In this document: piece after piece, positions 1 through 7,916 of the stretch
How positions within the stretch are numbered: the first letter of the stretch is position 1
Layout of the letters: every line of letters starts with the position of its first letter
From: Pedobacter zeaxanthinifaciens
GTDB taxonomy: Bacteria; Bacteroidota; Bacteroidia; Sphingobacteriales; Sphingobacteriaceae
Reading direction: 5' to 3'
DNA: 64,000 bases
Assembly: GCF_003313335.1 (NCBI RefSeq)
Contig: NZ_QMHP01000004.1
Location: 121,826 to 185,825, forward strand
The notes under the pieces: model-generated
Told to the model about the DNA's origin: nothing
Database searches by the model: none
The model's input: the letters and a program-made list of their open reading frames with translations, nothing else
Translations under genes and position numbers: made by a program

Positions 1-444
1 CTTACGGCACATGCTTGGAAATTAGACCCAAATTCTGCTGCGCCCATTACTGTAGGAACGGAAAACAACCCTGCTGAATATTTTGGTGGTGGTGCATTGG
101 CTGGTTGTCAAGTAGATGATGATTACACTTTCTCTTTCGCTAACAATGCTTTCAAATTGAGCTACAAAGCAAACGGGCAAACTTTTAATGGCGGTAACGT
201 AGCGCCTAACTACAATTGCGGTACGGATAGGTCATACGATGTGGCTTTTACTTTTAGCACTACAGTGCAAGGGGCAGGTATTGCTACCATTACTATCCCG
301 GGCAACCCTCCTGATAGGTTCATTGGCGTAACTGATGTATCATCCAATAATTACCGTATCATTTCTATTTCGGCCAACGAAATGATTTTACGTTCAGGCA
401 AATCAAATGAGGTAGTGCACCAAATGAGATTCGTTAAAAAATAG
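1..444 (+). CDS. C-terminal end of a secreted protein of the glucan-utilization locus (partial)
   Basis: The reading frame is open from the first base of the window to a TAA at 442-444, so these 147 residues are the end of a longer protein whose start lies outside. The visible part is rich in beta-type sequence, with a Cys in a C-x-V-D-D-D-Y-T-F segment and a second Cys after N-Y-N, which could pair. I do not recognise a catalytic motif. It lies 33 bp before susC on the same strand. In loci of this kind such a gene often encodes a PKD-type or other surface glycan-binding protein, but that is inference from position and style only. An internal TTG at 97 could be mistaken for a start; the frame is clearly open upstream of it. 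Confidence 0.7.
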   Translation, partial: LTAHAWKLDPNSAAPITVGTENNPAEYFGGGALAGCQVDDDYTFSFANNAFKLSYKANGQTFNGGNVAPNYNCGTDRSYDVAFTFSTTVQGAGIATITIPGNPPDRFIGVTDVSSNNYRIISISANEMILRSGKSNEVVHQMRFVKK

Positions 445-477
445 CCGCATTATTATTAATTAAAGCCAAATATAAAT

Positions 478-3400
478 ATGAAAAGATTTCGACTATTGAT
501 CGTATTACTGGTTTTTTCTTTGGCCTTGCCGGAAGCTTTTGCGCAGAGCATTAGTGTATCGGGTACGGTGAAAGATAAGCTAGGAAAAGAGATTCCCGGG
601 GTGTCCGTAGTAATTAAGGGTACAACCAATGGGGTTTCTACAGGTACTGATGGTAAATATGCCATTACGGTGCCGAAAGCCGGAACTACTTTGGTGTTCT
701 CTTTTATCGGAATGACCACCCAGGAGTTTTTAATCACTAAATCAGAAACAATTAATGTAACGCTTGATGAGGCTGCAAATTCGTTAAATGATGTGGTAAT
801 TGTAGGTTTCGGTAGCCAAAAGAGAAGTAACGTTACCGGTTCGGTAGCTACGGTTAACAGCAAGCAGTTGGTGCAAACACCAGTGGGCGATTTAAGTAAC
901 GCTTTGGCGGGCCGTACACCAGGTGTAATTACCAAACAGCCATCGGGCGAGCCTGGTGCTGATGCAACTCAAATCTATATCAGAGGTAACTCTACTTTTG
1001 GTGGCGGTACCATGGAGCCTTTATTTGTAATTGATGGAATTGTACGCTCAGGGCGTGATTTCGGTCAAATGGATCCTAACGAAATTGAAAGTGTAAGTAT
1101 ACTGAAAGATGCTTCTTCTGCTGCAATTTTTGGGGTAAAAGGTGCTAACGGTGTTGTTTTAGTGACTACCAAAAGAGGTAAAGCTGGTCAGTTAAGTGCT
1201 AACTATTCATTTAACTACGGTTTTTCTCAAGTAACCAGGTTGCCAGATGCCTTAGGTTCGTATGAGTATGCTGTTTTGTATAACGAAGCGAAATTAAATG
1301 ATAACCCTAACGCTACGCCAGAGTTTTCTTTGGACAGGTTAGAGTCTTTTAGAAACGGAAACGATCCTGACGTAAATCCAAATACCAATTGGATGGATTT
1401 AGTTTTAGGGGGTACTGCACCAAGAATGCAACACAACCTTTCTTTATCTGGAGGTTCAGAAAAAACCAAATACTTCACTTCATTTGGTTATTTAGATGAA
1501 GATGGTTTGTACAGCTCGTTGAACTATCGTCGTTATAACGTTAGAACCAACTTGGATATTCAGGCTACTTCTACCACTAAAATATCAGTTGATTTATCTG
1601 CTAGGATGGAAAACAAACAATCTCCACCAGCAAGTATCGACAACATATTTGAGCACACTATGCGTAACCCGCCGATTTTCCCGGCAAGGTTTTCAAATGG
1701 TTTATTGGCTGCTCCAGGTGTTTATCCAAATCCATTGGCTTTAATTAGCGAAGAAAGTGGATACAATAGAAACTCATCCAATTATTTTTTAAGTAATTTC
1801 CAAGTTGTTCAACAAATTCCAGGTGTGGAAGGGCTTTCGATCAAAGGTGTTTTAGCTTTCGATAGAAACTTCAACTATAATAAAATTTGGAACCAATGGG
1901 TGCCATTGTACATCCGCAATGCTGATGGTACGTACACCGTTAGCGCACAATCTAAATCATCTTTATCTAAAGGATATGGTGAAGGTCAAGGTTTGGAGTT
2001 ACAAGGTCACATCAACTATGACAGACGCTTTGGTAAACACGGTATTTCTGCGTTAGCCTTGGTATTGCAAAAAGAAAATCAAGGTACTGGTATTTACGGT
2101 GCAAGAAATTCATACGAAAGCTCGGCATTACAAATCTTGAATTTTGGTCCAGCTTTAAATGAAGTTTTAAGTGATGGCGAAAGTAAAACTGCGTTAAGAA
2201 GTGCCGCATTCCGTTTAAACTATGATTTCGATGGCAAATACCTATTCCAAGCAAGTTTAAGAAGAGATGAGTCGGAGAACTTTGCTCCAAAAGAAAGAGT
2301 AGGTTACTTTCCAGCATTTTCTGCTGGTTGGTTAATCACCAGAGAAAGCTTCATGCAAAATGTGAAGTTTGTGGATTTCTTAAAACTTAAAGCTTCTTAC
2401 GGTACTTTGGGTAGTGATCGTATCCCTAGTCGTTTTGGTTACTACAATCGCTACAACTTGGTGCCAAATGCTTATCCATTTGGAGGTGTGCCAAATACAG
2501 GTTTAACACCGGGTGCCATTGCCAATGAAAACTTAACTTGGGAAACTTCCATTAAAATGGATGCTGGTATTGAAGCTAAATTGTTTAAAAACCAGTTAAG
2601 TGTTGATTTCACTTTATTTAAAGAGCGCCGTAAAGATATCTTGGCTACCAGATCACTATCGGTACCATTAAGTTTTGGTGCTGCTTTGCCTAGCGAAAAT
2701 ATCGGTATCGTAGAAAACAAAGGTTTGGAATTGGTATTAAATCACAACAAACAATTGTCGGCTGATTGGTCATATTTTATTGGTGGTAACTTCACTTACG
2801 CAAAAAATAAAATTATTGAAGCAGCAGAAGCGTCAAATATCCCAGAAGGAAAGCGTATCACTGGCCGTCCAAACGGTGGGTACTATGGTTACAAAGCCGT
2901 TGGAATTTTCAGAGATGCAGCAGATTACGCAGCTTCGCCTAAGCCAACTGCTTTCTTGAACTCTACTGGCCCTGGTGATATTAAATATGAAGATATCAGC
3001 GGTCCAAATGGTATCCCAGACGGTGTAATTGATGATTTCGATATCACATATTTAGGTAACGGTACATTGCCACAAATTTTATATGGCATTAACGGAGGTG
3101 TAAACTTCAAGGGGTTTGAATTAAATTTCTTATTACAAGGTGCAGCACAATCGCAACAATTGTTAACGCAAAATGCAGCCTGGGCTTTCCATAATGGCGG
3201 CCGTGTAAATGCCGAGTGGCTAGATCGTTGGACTCCAGCACGCCCGGATGCTCCACTGCCTCGTTTAACCCTTAACACCAATGGTAACAACTATTTAGTA
3301 AGCAGCTTCTGGCTACAAAACTCTAGCTATATCCGTTTGAAAAACGTAGAGTTTGCTTACACCTTAAAAAACAAAGTGTTAACTAAAATTGGTGCAAAAA

Positions 3401-3540
3401 ACTTAAGGATTTACGCACAGGGACAAAACTTGTTCACCATTACTGATTTACTTAACCTCGACCCTGAAAACACCAACGGCATCGGTAGGTATTATCCACA
3501 ACAAAAAACCTACACTTTTGGTGTAAACATTCAGTTTTAA
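478..3540 (+). CDS. susC: SusC-family TonB-dependent outer-membrane receptor
   Basis: This 1020-residue protein is the outer-membrane channel that imports oligosaccharides with TonB energy, with the downstream SusD protein as lid. A signal peptide ends at about residue 22 (A-F-A-Q). A carboxypeptidase-regulatory-like beta domain follows (about 25-110; V-S-G-T-V-K-D, then F-I-G-M). The plug domain comes next (about 115-235), with the SusC hallmark P-L-F-V-I-D-G and, further on, S-I-L-K-D-A-S-S-A-A-I-F-G and G-A-N-G-V-V-L-V-T-T-K. The rest is a long beta barrel ending in an aromatic C terminus (F-G-V-N-I-Q-F), as expected for BAM insertion. Length is normal for the family. It starts at ATG 478 and lies 34 bp before susD, clearly in one operon. 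The enzymes downstream suggest a beta-1,3-glucan substrate (inference). Confidence 0.96.
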   Translation: MKRFRLLIVLLVFSLALPEAFAQSISVSGTVKDKLGKEIPGVSVVIKGTTNGVSTGTDGKYAITVPKAGTTLVFSFIGMTTQEFLITKSETINVTLDEAANSLNDVVIVGFGSQKRSNVTGSVATVNSKQLVQTPVGDLSNALAGRTPGVITKQPSGEPGADATQIYIRGNSTFGGGTMEPLFVIDGIVRSGRDFGQMDPNEIESVSILKDASSAAIFGVKGANGVVLVTTKRGKAGQLSANYSFNYGFSQVTRLPDALGSYEYAVLYNEAKLNDNPNATPEFSLDRLESFRNGNDPDVNPNTNWMDLVLGGTAPRMQHNLSLSGGSEKTKYFTSFGYLDEDGLYSSLNYRRYNVRTNLDIQATSTTKISVDLSARMENKQSPPASIDNIFEHTMRNPPIFPARFSNGLLAAPGVYPNPLALISEESGYNRNSSNYFLSNFQVVQQIPGVEGLSIKGVLAFDRNFNYNKIWNQWVPLYIRNADGTYTVSAQSKSSLSKGYGEGQGLELQGHINYDRRFGKHGISALALVLQKENQGTGIYGARNSYESSALQILNFGPALNEVLSDGESKTALRSAAFRLNYDFDGKYLFQASLRRDESENFAPKERVGYFPAFSAGWLITRESFMQNVKFVDFLKLKASYGTLGSDRIPSRFGYYNRYNLVPNAYPFGGVPNTGLTPGAIANENLTWETSIKMDAGIEAKLFKNQLSVDFTLFKERRKDILATRSLSVPLSFGAALPSENIGIVENKGLELVLNHNKQLSADWSYFIGGNFTYAKNKIIEAAEASNIPEGKRITGRPNGGYYGYKAVGIFRDAADYAASPKPTAFLNSTGPGDIKYEDISGPNGIPDGVIDDFDITYLGNGTLPQILYGINGGVNFKGFELNFLLQGAAQSQQLLTQNAAWAFHNGGRVNAEWLDRWTPARPDAPLPRLTLNTNGNNYLVSSFWLQNSSYIRLKNVEFAYTLKNKVLTKIGAKNLRIYAQGQNLFTITDLLNLDPENTNGIGRYYPQQKTYTFGVNIQF

Positions 3541-3574
3541 GGGGATTTGATTTAATCAATTAAATAGAAAAGAA

Positions 3575-5266
3575 ATGATTAATAAAAAACATAAATGGTT
3601 GATTGGCGCACTAATGCTTGCGACAGCAACTTTCTCTTGTAAAAAAGATCTACTAGATATCAAACCGATAGATTTCGTGTCTGACGTAGCGGTTTTTCAA
3701 GATATTACACTTACCAATCAATTTGTAAACGATATTTACGGATCGCTGTTGAGTGGTTTTGAGCGTCGTGATTTTGGTTGGACCGAAGGTTGGGCGTCAG
3801 GGTTTTCGTTGTTGGATATGATGACCGATGACATTGAAGGCCACAACGATTTGCCACTGAATAAAGTGCAAGCAGGTGATTTGAACTCTCAATTTTCTGA
3901 AGGTACCCAAATGTGGGCTGCTAACTATGCTTTAATTAGAAAAGCAAATACCTTAATTGCTCGTATTGATGGTGTTCCAACTACAAATACAGCGCTTAAA
4001 GCTCGTTTAAAAGCTGAAACGAAGTTTTTAAGGGCATTTGCTTATGCCGAGCTGATAAAAGCTTTCGGTGGTGTGCCATTAATTACGGTGGAGCAAGGCG
4101 TTAATGATGATTTAGAAGTGCCTAGAAATACGTATGCAGAATGTGTTGCCTTTATTGTAAAGGAATGTGATGAAGCAGCTGCAGTTTTAGCTCCTAGCTA
4201 TCCAGATGCTGCTGATTTAGGCAGAGCAACTAAAGGTGCTGCATTGGCATTGAAAGCTCGCACATTATTGTTTTATGCCAGTCCTTTGAATAATCCAGGA
4301 AACACTTTAAGCCGTTGGGATGATGCAGCTAAGGCAGCACAACAAGTAATGGCTTTAGCTCCTGCAACTTATAGCTTATATCCTGATTACTACCAGTTGT
4401 TTATGACCAAAACCGGCAATAAAGAAGTGATTTTTGCAAAGAAATTCGCTCGTCCGGGTCGTACACACCAAACCGCTTGGATGTTGCACATGAGTATTCG
4501 TCCAAATCCTTGGGGTGCTTGGGGTGCTTTCCACGCTACTCAAAACTTGGTAGATAGTTATGAAATGAAAAATGGATTGTTGCCTGATCAACCAGGTTCT
4601 GGTTATGATGAGCAAAATCCTTACGCTAACAGAGATAGCAGGTTGGACAGATCGATGCTTTTCAACGGATCACAGTTCAAAGGCTTTACCGTTGAAACTT
4701 TCCAAAGTGCTGATTTATCGGTTTTCCCCGATGGAAATGCAGCTGAGCGTACCAATGGTGATAGAACCAAAACCGGTTACGGCTTGCGTAAATTTATTGA
4801 CGACAGGTACTTAACCAGTGATGCTGTTTACCAAGGTGGTGATAACGACTGGATTTACATGCGTTATGCTGAGGTGCTTTTAAATTATGCTGAAGCTAGA
4901 AACGAATTCAGCGGGCCTGATGGAACTGTTTATGACGCACTAGATGCAGTAAGGGCTAGAGCAGGACAACCGGCGCTACCTAGAACATTTACTCAAGCCA
5001 CTTTAAGAGATAAAATTCGCAATGAGCGTAGGGTAGAGCTTTGTTTTGAAGAGCACCGCGTTTACGATGTTCGTCGTTGGAAATTAGGTATGACCTATTT
5101 TAATGGCCCAATTTATAGAATGAACATCATCAAAAATGCTGATGGAACATTAACTTATAACAGACGTGCCTTGCTTGAAAACAGGGTTTATAAAGAAAGT
5201 TATAACCTATTCCCAATTCCTCAAATTGAGATCGAAAGAAATAGGAAATTAACGCCTAATCCATAG
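3575..5266 (+). CDS. susD: RagB/SusD-family glycan-binding lipoprotein
   Basis: This 563-residue surface lipoprotein captures glycan and caps the SusC channel. The N terminus has a lipobox (F-S-C-K-K, lipidated Cys22). The sequence then shows the all-helical TPR-like SusD fold, with typical segments A-E-T-K-F-L-R-A-F-A-Y-A-E-L, G-A-A-L-A-L-K-A-R, R-Y-A-E-V-L-L-N-Y-A-E-A-R and the C-terminal E-R-R-V-E-L-C-F-E-E-H-R-V-Y-D-V-R-R-W. The last is the classic SusD C-terminal signature. It follows susC by 34 bp and precedes a hairpin and three glycoside hydrolases. Confidence 0.96.
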   Translation: MINKKHKWLIGALMLATATFSCKKDLLDIKPIDFVSDVAVFQDITLTNQFVNDIYGSLLSGFERRDFGWTEGWASGFSLLDMMTDDIEGHNDLPLNKVQAGDLNSQFSEGTQMWAANYALIRKANTLIARIDGVPTTNTALKARLKAETKFLRAFAYAELIKAFGGVPLITVEQGVNDDLEVPRNTYAECVAFIVKECDEAAAVLAPSYPDAADLGRATKGAALALKARTLLFYASPLNNPGNTLSRWDDAAKAAQQVMALAPATYSLYPDYYQLFMTKTGNKEVIFAKKFARPGRTHQTAWMLHMSIRPNPWGAWGAFHATQNLVDSYEMKNGLLPDQPGSGYDEQNPYANRDSRLDRSMLFNGSQFKGFTVETFQSADLSVFPDGNAAERTNGDRTKTGYGLRKFIDDRYLTSDAVYQGGDNDWIYMRYAEVLLNYAEARNEFSGPDGTVYDALDAVRARAGQPALPRTFTQATLRDKIRNERRVELCFEEHRVYDVRRWKLGMTYFNGPIYRMNIIKNADGTLTYNRRALLENRVYKESYNLFPIPQIEIERNRKLTPNP

Positions 5267-5282
5267 CAAATTTAATCAATCA

Positions 5283-5333
5283 GATTTTCTTCCCGGTGTT
5301 TAGCATAGTAGCTAAGCGCCAGGGAAGAAAATC
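5283..5333 (+). terminator. Long stem-loop between susD and the glycosidase genes
   Basis: A 12-bp perfect inverted repeat (5283-5294 with 5322-5333) continues inward, after one bulged A, through ten more pairs including G-U wobbles (5295-5304 with 5311-5320), closing a loop of about six bases. There is no long T run after it, so it is not a textbook intrinsic terminator. It may stop part of the transcripts or protect the 3' end of the susCD mRNA, giving more SusCD than enzyme. Confidence 0.5.
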
Positions 5334-5357
5334 ATTTTAAGCTCATATACAGATCGC

Positions 5358-6653
5358 ATGCAACGAATAATCTACAGTGTTTTAATTTTATGTTTAAGTT
5401 TTGGTGGAAATGCAAAGGCCTCAAACCATAAAATAGAACCCACTCAAGCAATAAAAGTAGAACTTAAAAAAACGGCAACTGGCTATGAGCTGCTTCGTGG
5501 CGGTAAACCATACTACGTGAAAGGTGCTGGCGGTACTTCTTATTATTACAAAGTGGCGCAATATGGTGGTAACTCTGTTCGTACTTGGAGTACAAACGAT
5601 GCAAAAAATATTTTAGATTCAGCTCAAAAAAACGGTTTGACCGTAATGATGGGCCTACCCGTTACCCCTGAAAGACATGGCTTTGACTACAACGATTCAG
5701 TGGCAGTAAAAAAGCAGTTTGATAGGGTAAAAGCAGAAGTATTGAAATACAAAGATCATCCTGCGTTGCTATGTTGGGGCATAGGCAACGAACTAAATCT
5801 ATCCTATAAAAACCCTAAAGTTTGGGATGCAGTAAATGACATTGCTCAAATGATTCACGAGGTAGATCCTAATCATTTGGCAACTACAGTACTAGCAGGC
5901 ATCAACAAAAAAGAAATTGAGCATATCAAAGCAAAAACACCAGCTATTGATTTGCTATCTATCAATACGTATGGCGGCTTGGCAGAATTACCTGCAAAAG
6001 TGAAAGCCGCTGGATGGGCAGGTGCTTATCTGGTTACCGAATGGGGTCCAACAGGTCACTGGGAAGGTTTGCAAACTGATTGGAACGCCCCAGTTGAAGA
6101 AACTAGCAGTGAAAAAGCTGCGGTTTATAAAAGTAGGTATCATTACGGTGTTGAACGTGATAAAGCAAATTGTTTAGGTTCCTATGTGTTTTTATGGGGA
6201 CAAAAGCAAGAACGTACGCCAACTTGGTACGGTTTATTTACTGCCAAAGGCCAAGAAAGTGAAGTAATTGACGCCATGCAGTATTTATGGACAGGCACTT
6301 TCCCTAAAAACAAAGCACCACATGTATACGGTTTCGTTTTAAACAAGCAGCAGGCACAACATAGTATTTATTTGCAGCCTAACTCTAGTTATGAGGCTGA
6401 GGTAATGGCAATGCATCCAAATGGTGACACCTTGAATTATCGTTGGGAATTGTTACCTGAGGCTACCAAAGTAGGTGAGGGTGGCGATCATGAAGATAAA
6501 CCTGAAGCCCTCAAATTAGCTTATACCGATTTAGGAAAAGGAAAAATTAAAATCGTTTCTCCGGCAAAAACTGGAGCATATCGTTTATTTATATATGTTC
6601 AGGATGGAAAAAATAAAGTTGCTACGGCAAACATTCCGTTCTTTGTAAAATAA
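5358..6653 (+). CDS. Secreted clan GH-A glycoside hydrolase, probably a beta-glucanase
   Basis: The 431-residue protein has a signal peptide (cleavage near residue 20) and a TIM-barrel catalytic domain. The probable acid/base is Glu145 in W-G-I-G-N-E-L-N and the probable nucleophile is Glu228 in L-V-T-E-W-G, the Asn-Glu and Glu arrangement of clan GH-A. The style is that of the short GH2/GH5-like enzymes found in laminarin loci; GH158 endo-beta-1,3-glucanases of Bacteroides also belong to this clan. I cannot assign the exact family without a search. A beta-sandwich-like C-terminal part (about 320-431) follows the barrel. It is flanked by susD and a GH16 gene on the same strand. Confidence 0.8.
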   Translation: MQRIIYSVLILCLSFGGNAKASNHKIEPTQAIKVELKKTATGYELLRGGKPYYVKGAGGTSYYYKVAQYGGNSVRTWSTNDAKNILDSAQKNGLTVMMGLPVTPERHGFDYNDSVAVKKQFDRVKAEVLKYKDHPALLCWGIGNELNLSYKNPKVWDAVNDIAQMIHEVDPNHLATTVLAGINKKEIEHIKAKTPAIDLLSINTYGGLAELPAKVKAAGWAGAYLVTEWGPTGHWEGLQTDWNAPVEETSSEKAAVYKSRYHYGVERDKANCLGSYVFLWGQKQERTPTWYGLFTAKGQESEVIDAMQYLWTGTFPKNKAPHVYGFVLNKQQAQHSIYLQPNSSYEAEVMAMHPNGDTLNYRWELLPEATKVGEGGDHEDKPEALKLAYTDLGKGKIKIVSPAKTGAYRLFIYVQDGKNKVATANIPFFVK

Positions 6654-6683
6654 TCCAACCGTTTACACTTTCAATTCAGCAAT

Positions 6684-7781
6684 ATGAAAAGAAGTTTCTT
6701 GATCAAAAATTATTTGGTAGCCCTGATATTAATTACAGTTAATTTAAGCTGTAAAAAACAGGCTAGCGCTGTGGAACCTAGCAACCTACAACTTACGGCG
6801 AACGTAAGTACTGATGGTTCGGGAAGAGTTGATTTTGTTGCTAAAGCAGATAATGCCGATCGCTACTTTTTCACCTTTGGGCAAGGAAGTAACGAAAGCA
6901 TTCGATCTAGTGATGGAAATGCTTCAACGGTTTATGCCGAGGGCGGCACCTATACCGTTAAAGTAACTGCTTATTCTACTAGCGATAAATCTATTACCCT
7001 TAGTAAGCAGATTACGGTGGATAAAAATGACGCCATTGATAATACGGGCTACATCTCTCCAGAAACCTACCCAGGAATGACCTTGGTTTGGCAAGATGAG
7101 TTCAATGGTACTGCATTAGACAGTAGATACTGGACTTTCGAACAAGGCAATGGTGCCAATGGTTGGGGCAATAACGAACTTCAGTTTTACAGAGAAGAAA
7201 ATACCAAAGTAAGTGGCGGTTATTTAACCATTACCGCTAGGAAAGAAAACTTCAGTGGCCGTGAGTATACTTCATCACGGATCAAAACTCAAGATAAAAA
7301 AACCTTCCTTTACGGTCGGGTTGATTTTAGGGCGAAGCTACCTAAAGGGCAAGGCATTTGGCCCGCATTTTGGGCGCTAGGAGCTAATATTACCACGGTT
7401 AATTGGCCTTTATGTGGTGAAATTGATATCATGGAAATGGTTGGCGGAGGTGCCGGGAAGGATAATACCGTTCACGGTACGGTGCATTACGAAGATGGAG
7501 GCCATAAGTACATCGGTAAATCATACACTTTGCCAAGTGGCGATTTTTACGACAAATTCCATGTTTTTTCTTTGGTTTGGACCGAAACTTCTTTGAAATG
7601 GTATATCGATAACCAAGAGTATTACACTTTTGATTCTAGTTCAGCGGCTACCGATGAATTTAAAAAACCATTTTTTCTGTTAATTAACCTTGCTGTTGGA
7701 GGTAATTGGCCAGGCAGCCCTAATGCCAGTACGGTTTTCCCTCAAAAGTATATTGTGGATTACGTACGTGTATTCCAATAA
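6684..7781 (+). CDS. GH16 endo-beta-1,3-glucanase (laminarinase-type) lipoprotein
   Basis: This is a 365-residue lipoprotein (lipobox L-S-C-K-K, Cys23) with a short PKD-like beta domain (about 35-115) and a GH16 jelly-roll domain (about 125-365). The catalytic signature G-E-I-D-I-M-E is complete: Glu246 nucleophile, Asp248, Glu251 acid/base. The M between D and E gives the E-I-D-I-M-E bulge form typical of laminarinases and lichenases. Other family segments are L-V-W-Q-D-E-F-N-G, G-R-V-D-F-R-A-K-L-P and W-P-A-F-W-A-L-G. It would cut beta-1,3- or mixed-linkage glucan at the cell surface and hand oligomers to SusCD. It starts at ATG 6684, 30 bp after the preceding gene. Confidence 0.94.
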   Translation: MKRSFLIKNYLVALILITVNLSCKKQASAVEPSNLQLTANVSTDGSGRVDFVAKADNADRYFFTFGQGSNESIRSSDGNASTVYAEGGTYTVKVTAYSTSDKSITLSKQITVDKNDAIDNTGYISPETYPGMTLVWQDEFNGTALDSRYWTFEQGNGANGWGNNELQFYREENTKVSGGYLTITARKENFSGREYTSSRIKTQDKKTFLYGRVDFRAKLPKGQGIWPAFWALGANITTVNWPLCGEIDIMEMVGGGAGKDNTVHGTVHYEDGGHKYIGKSYTLPSGDFYDKFHVFSLVWTETSLKWYIDNQEYYTFDSSSAATDEFKKPFFLLINLAVGGNWPGSPNASTVFPQKYIVDYVRVFQ

Positions 7782-7916
7782 AGTTATACAACGCATTTTT
7801 TGAGATCTTCATACCGTCCCTAAAATGTCAACGAAGGGCCCAAGCGCCGTTCGTTAATTTGCCTAAGCGTAAATCAAAAGCACAAAAAACCTTAATTGAA
7901 TAAAACTGAACTAGGA

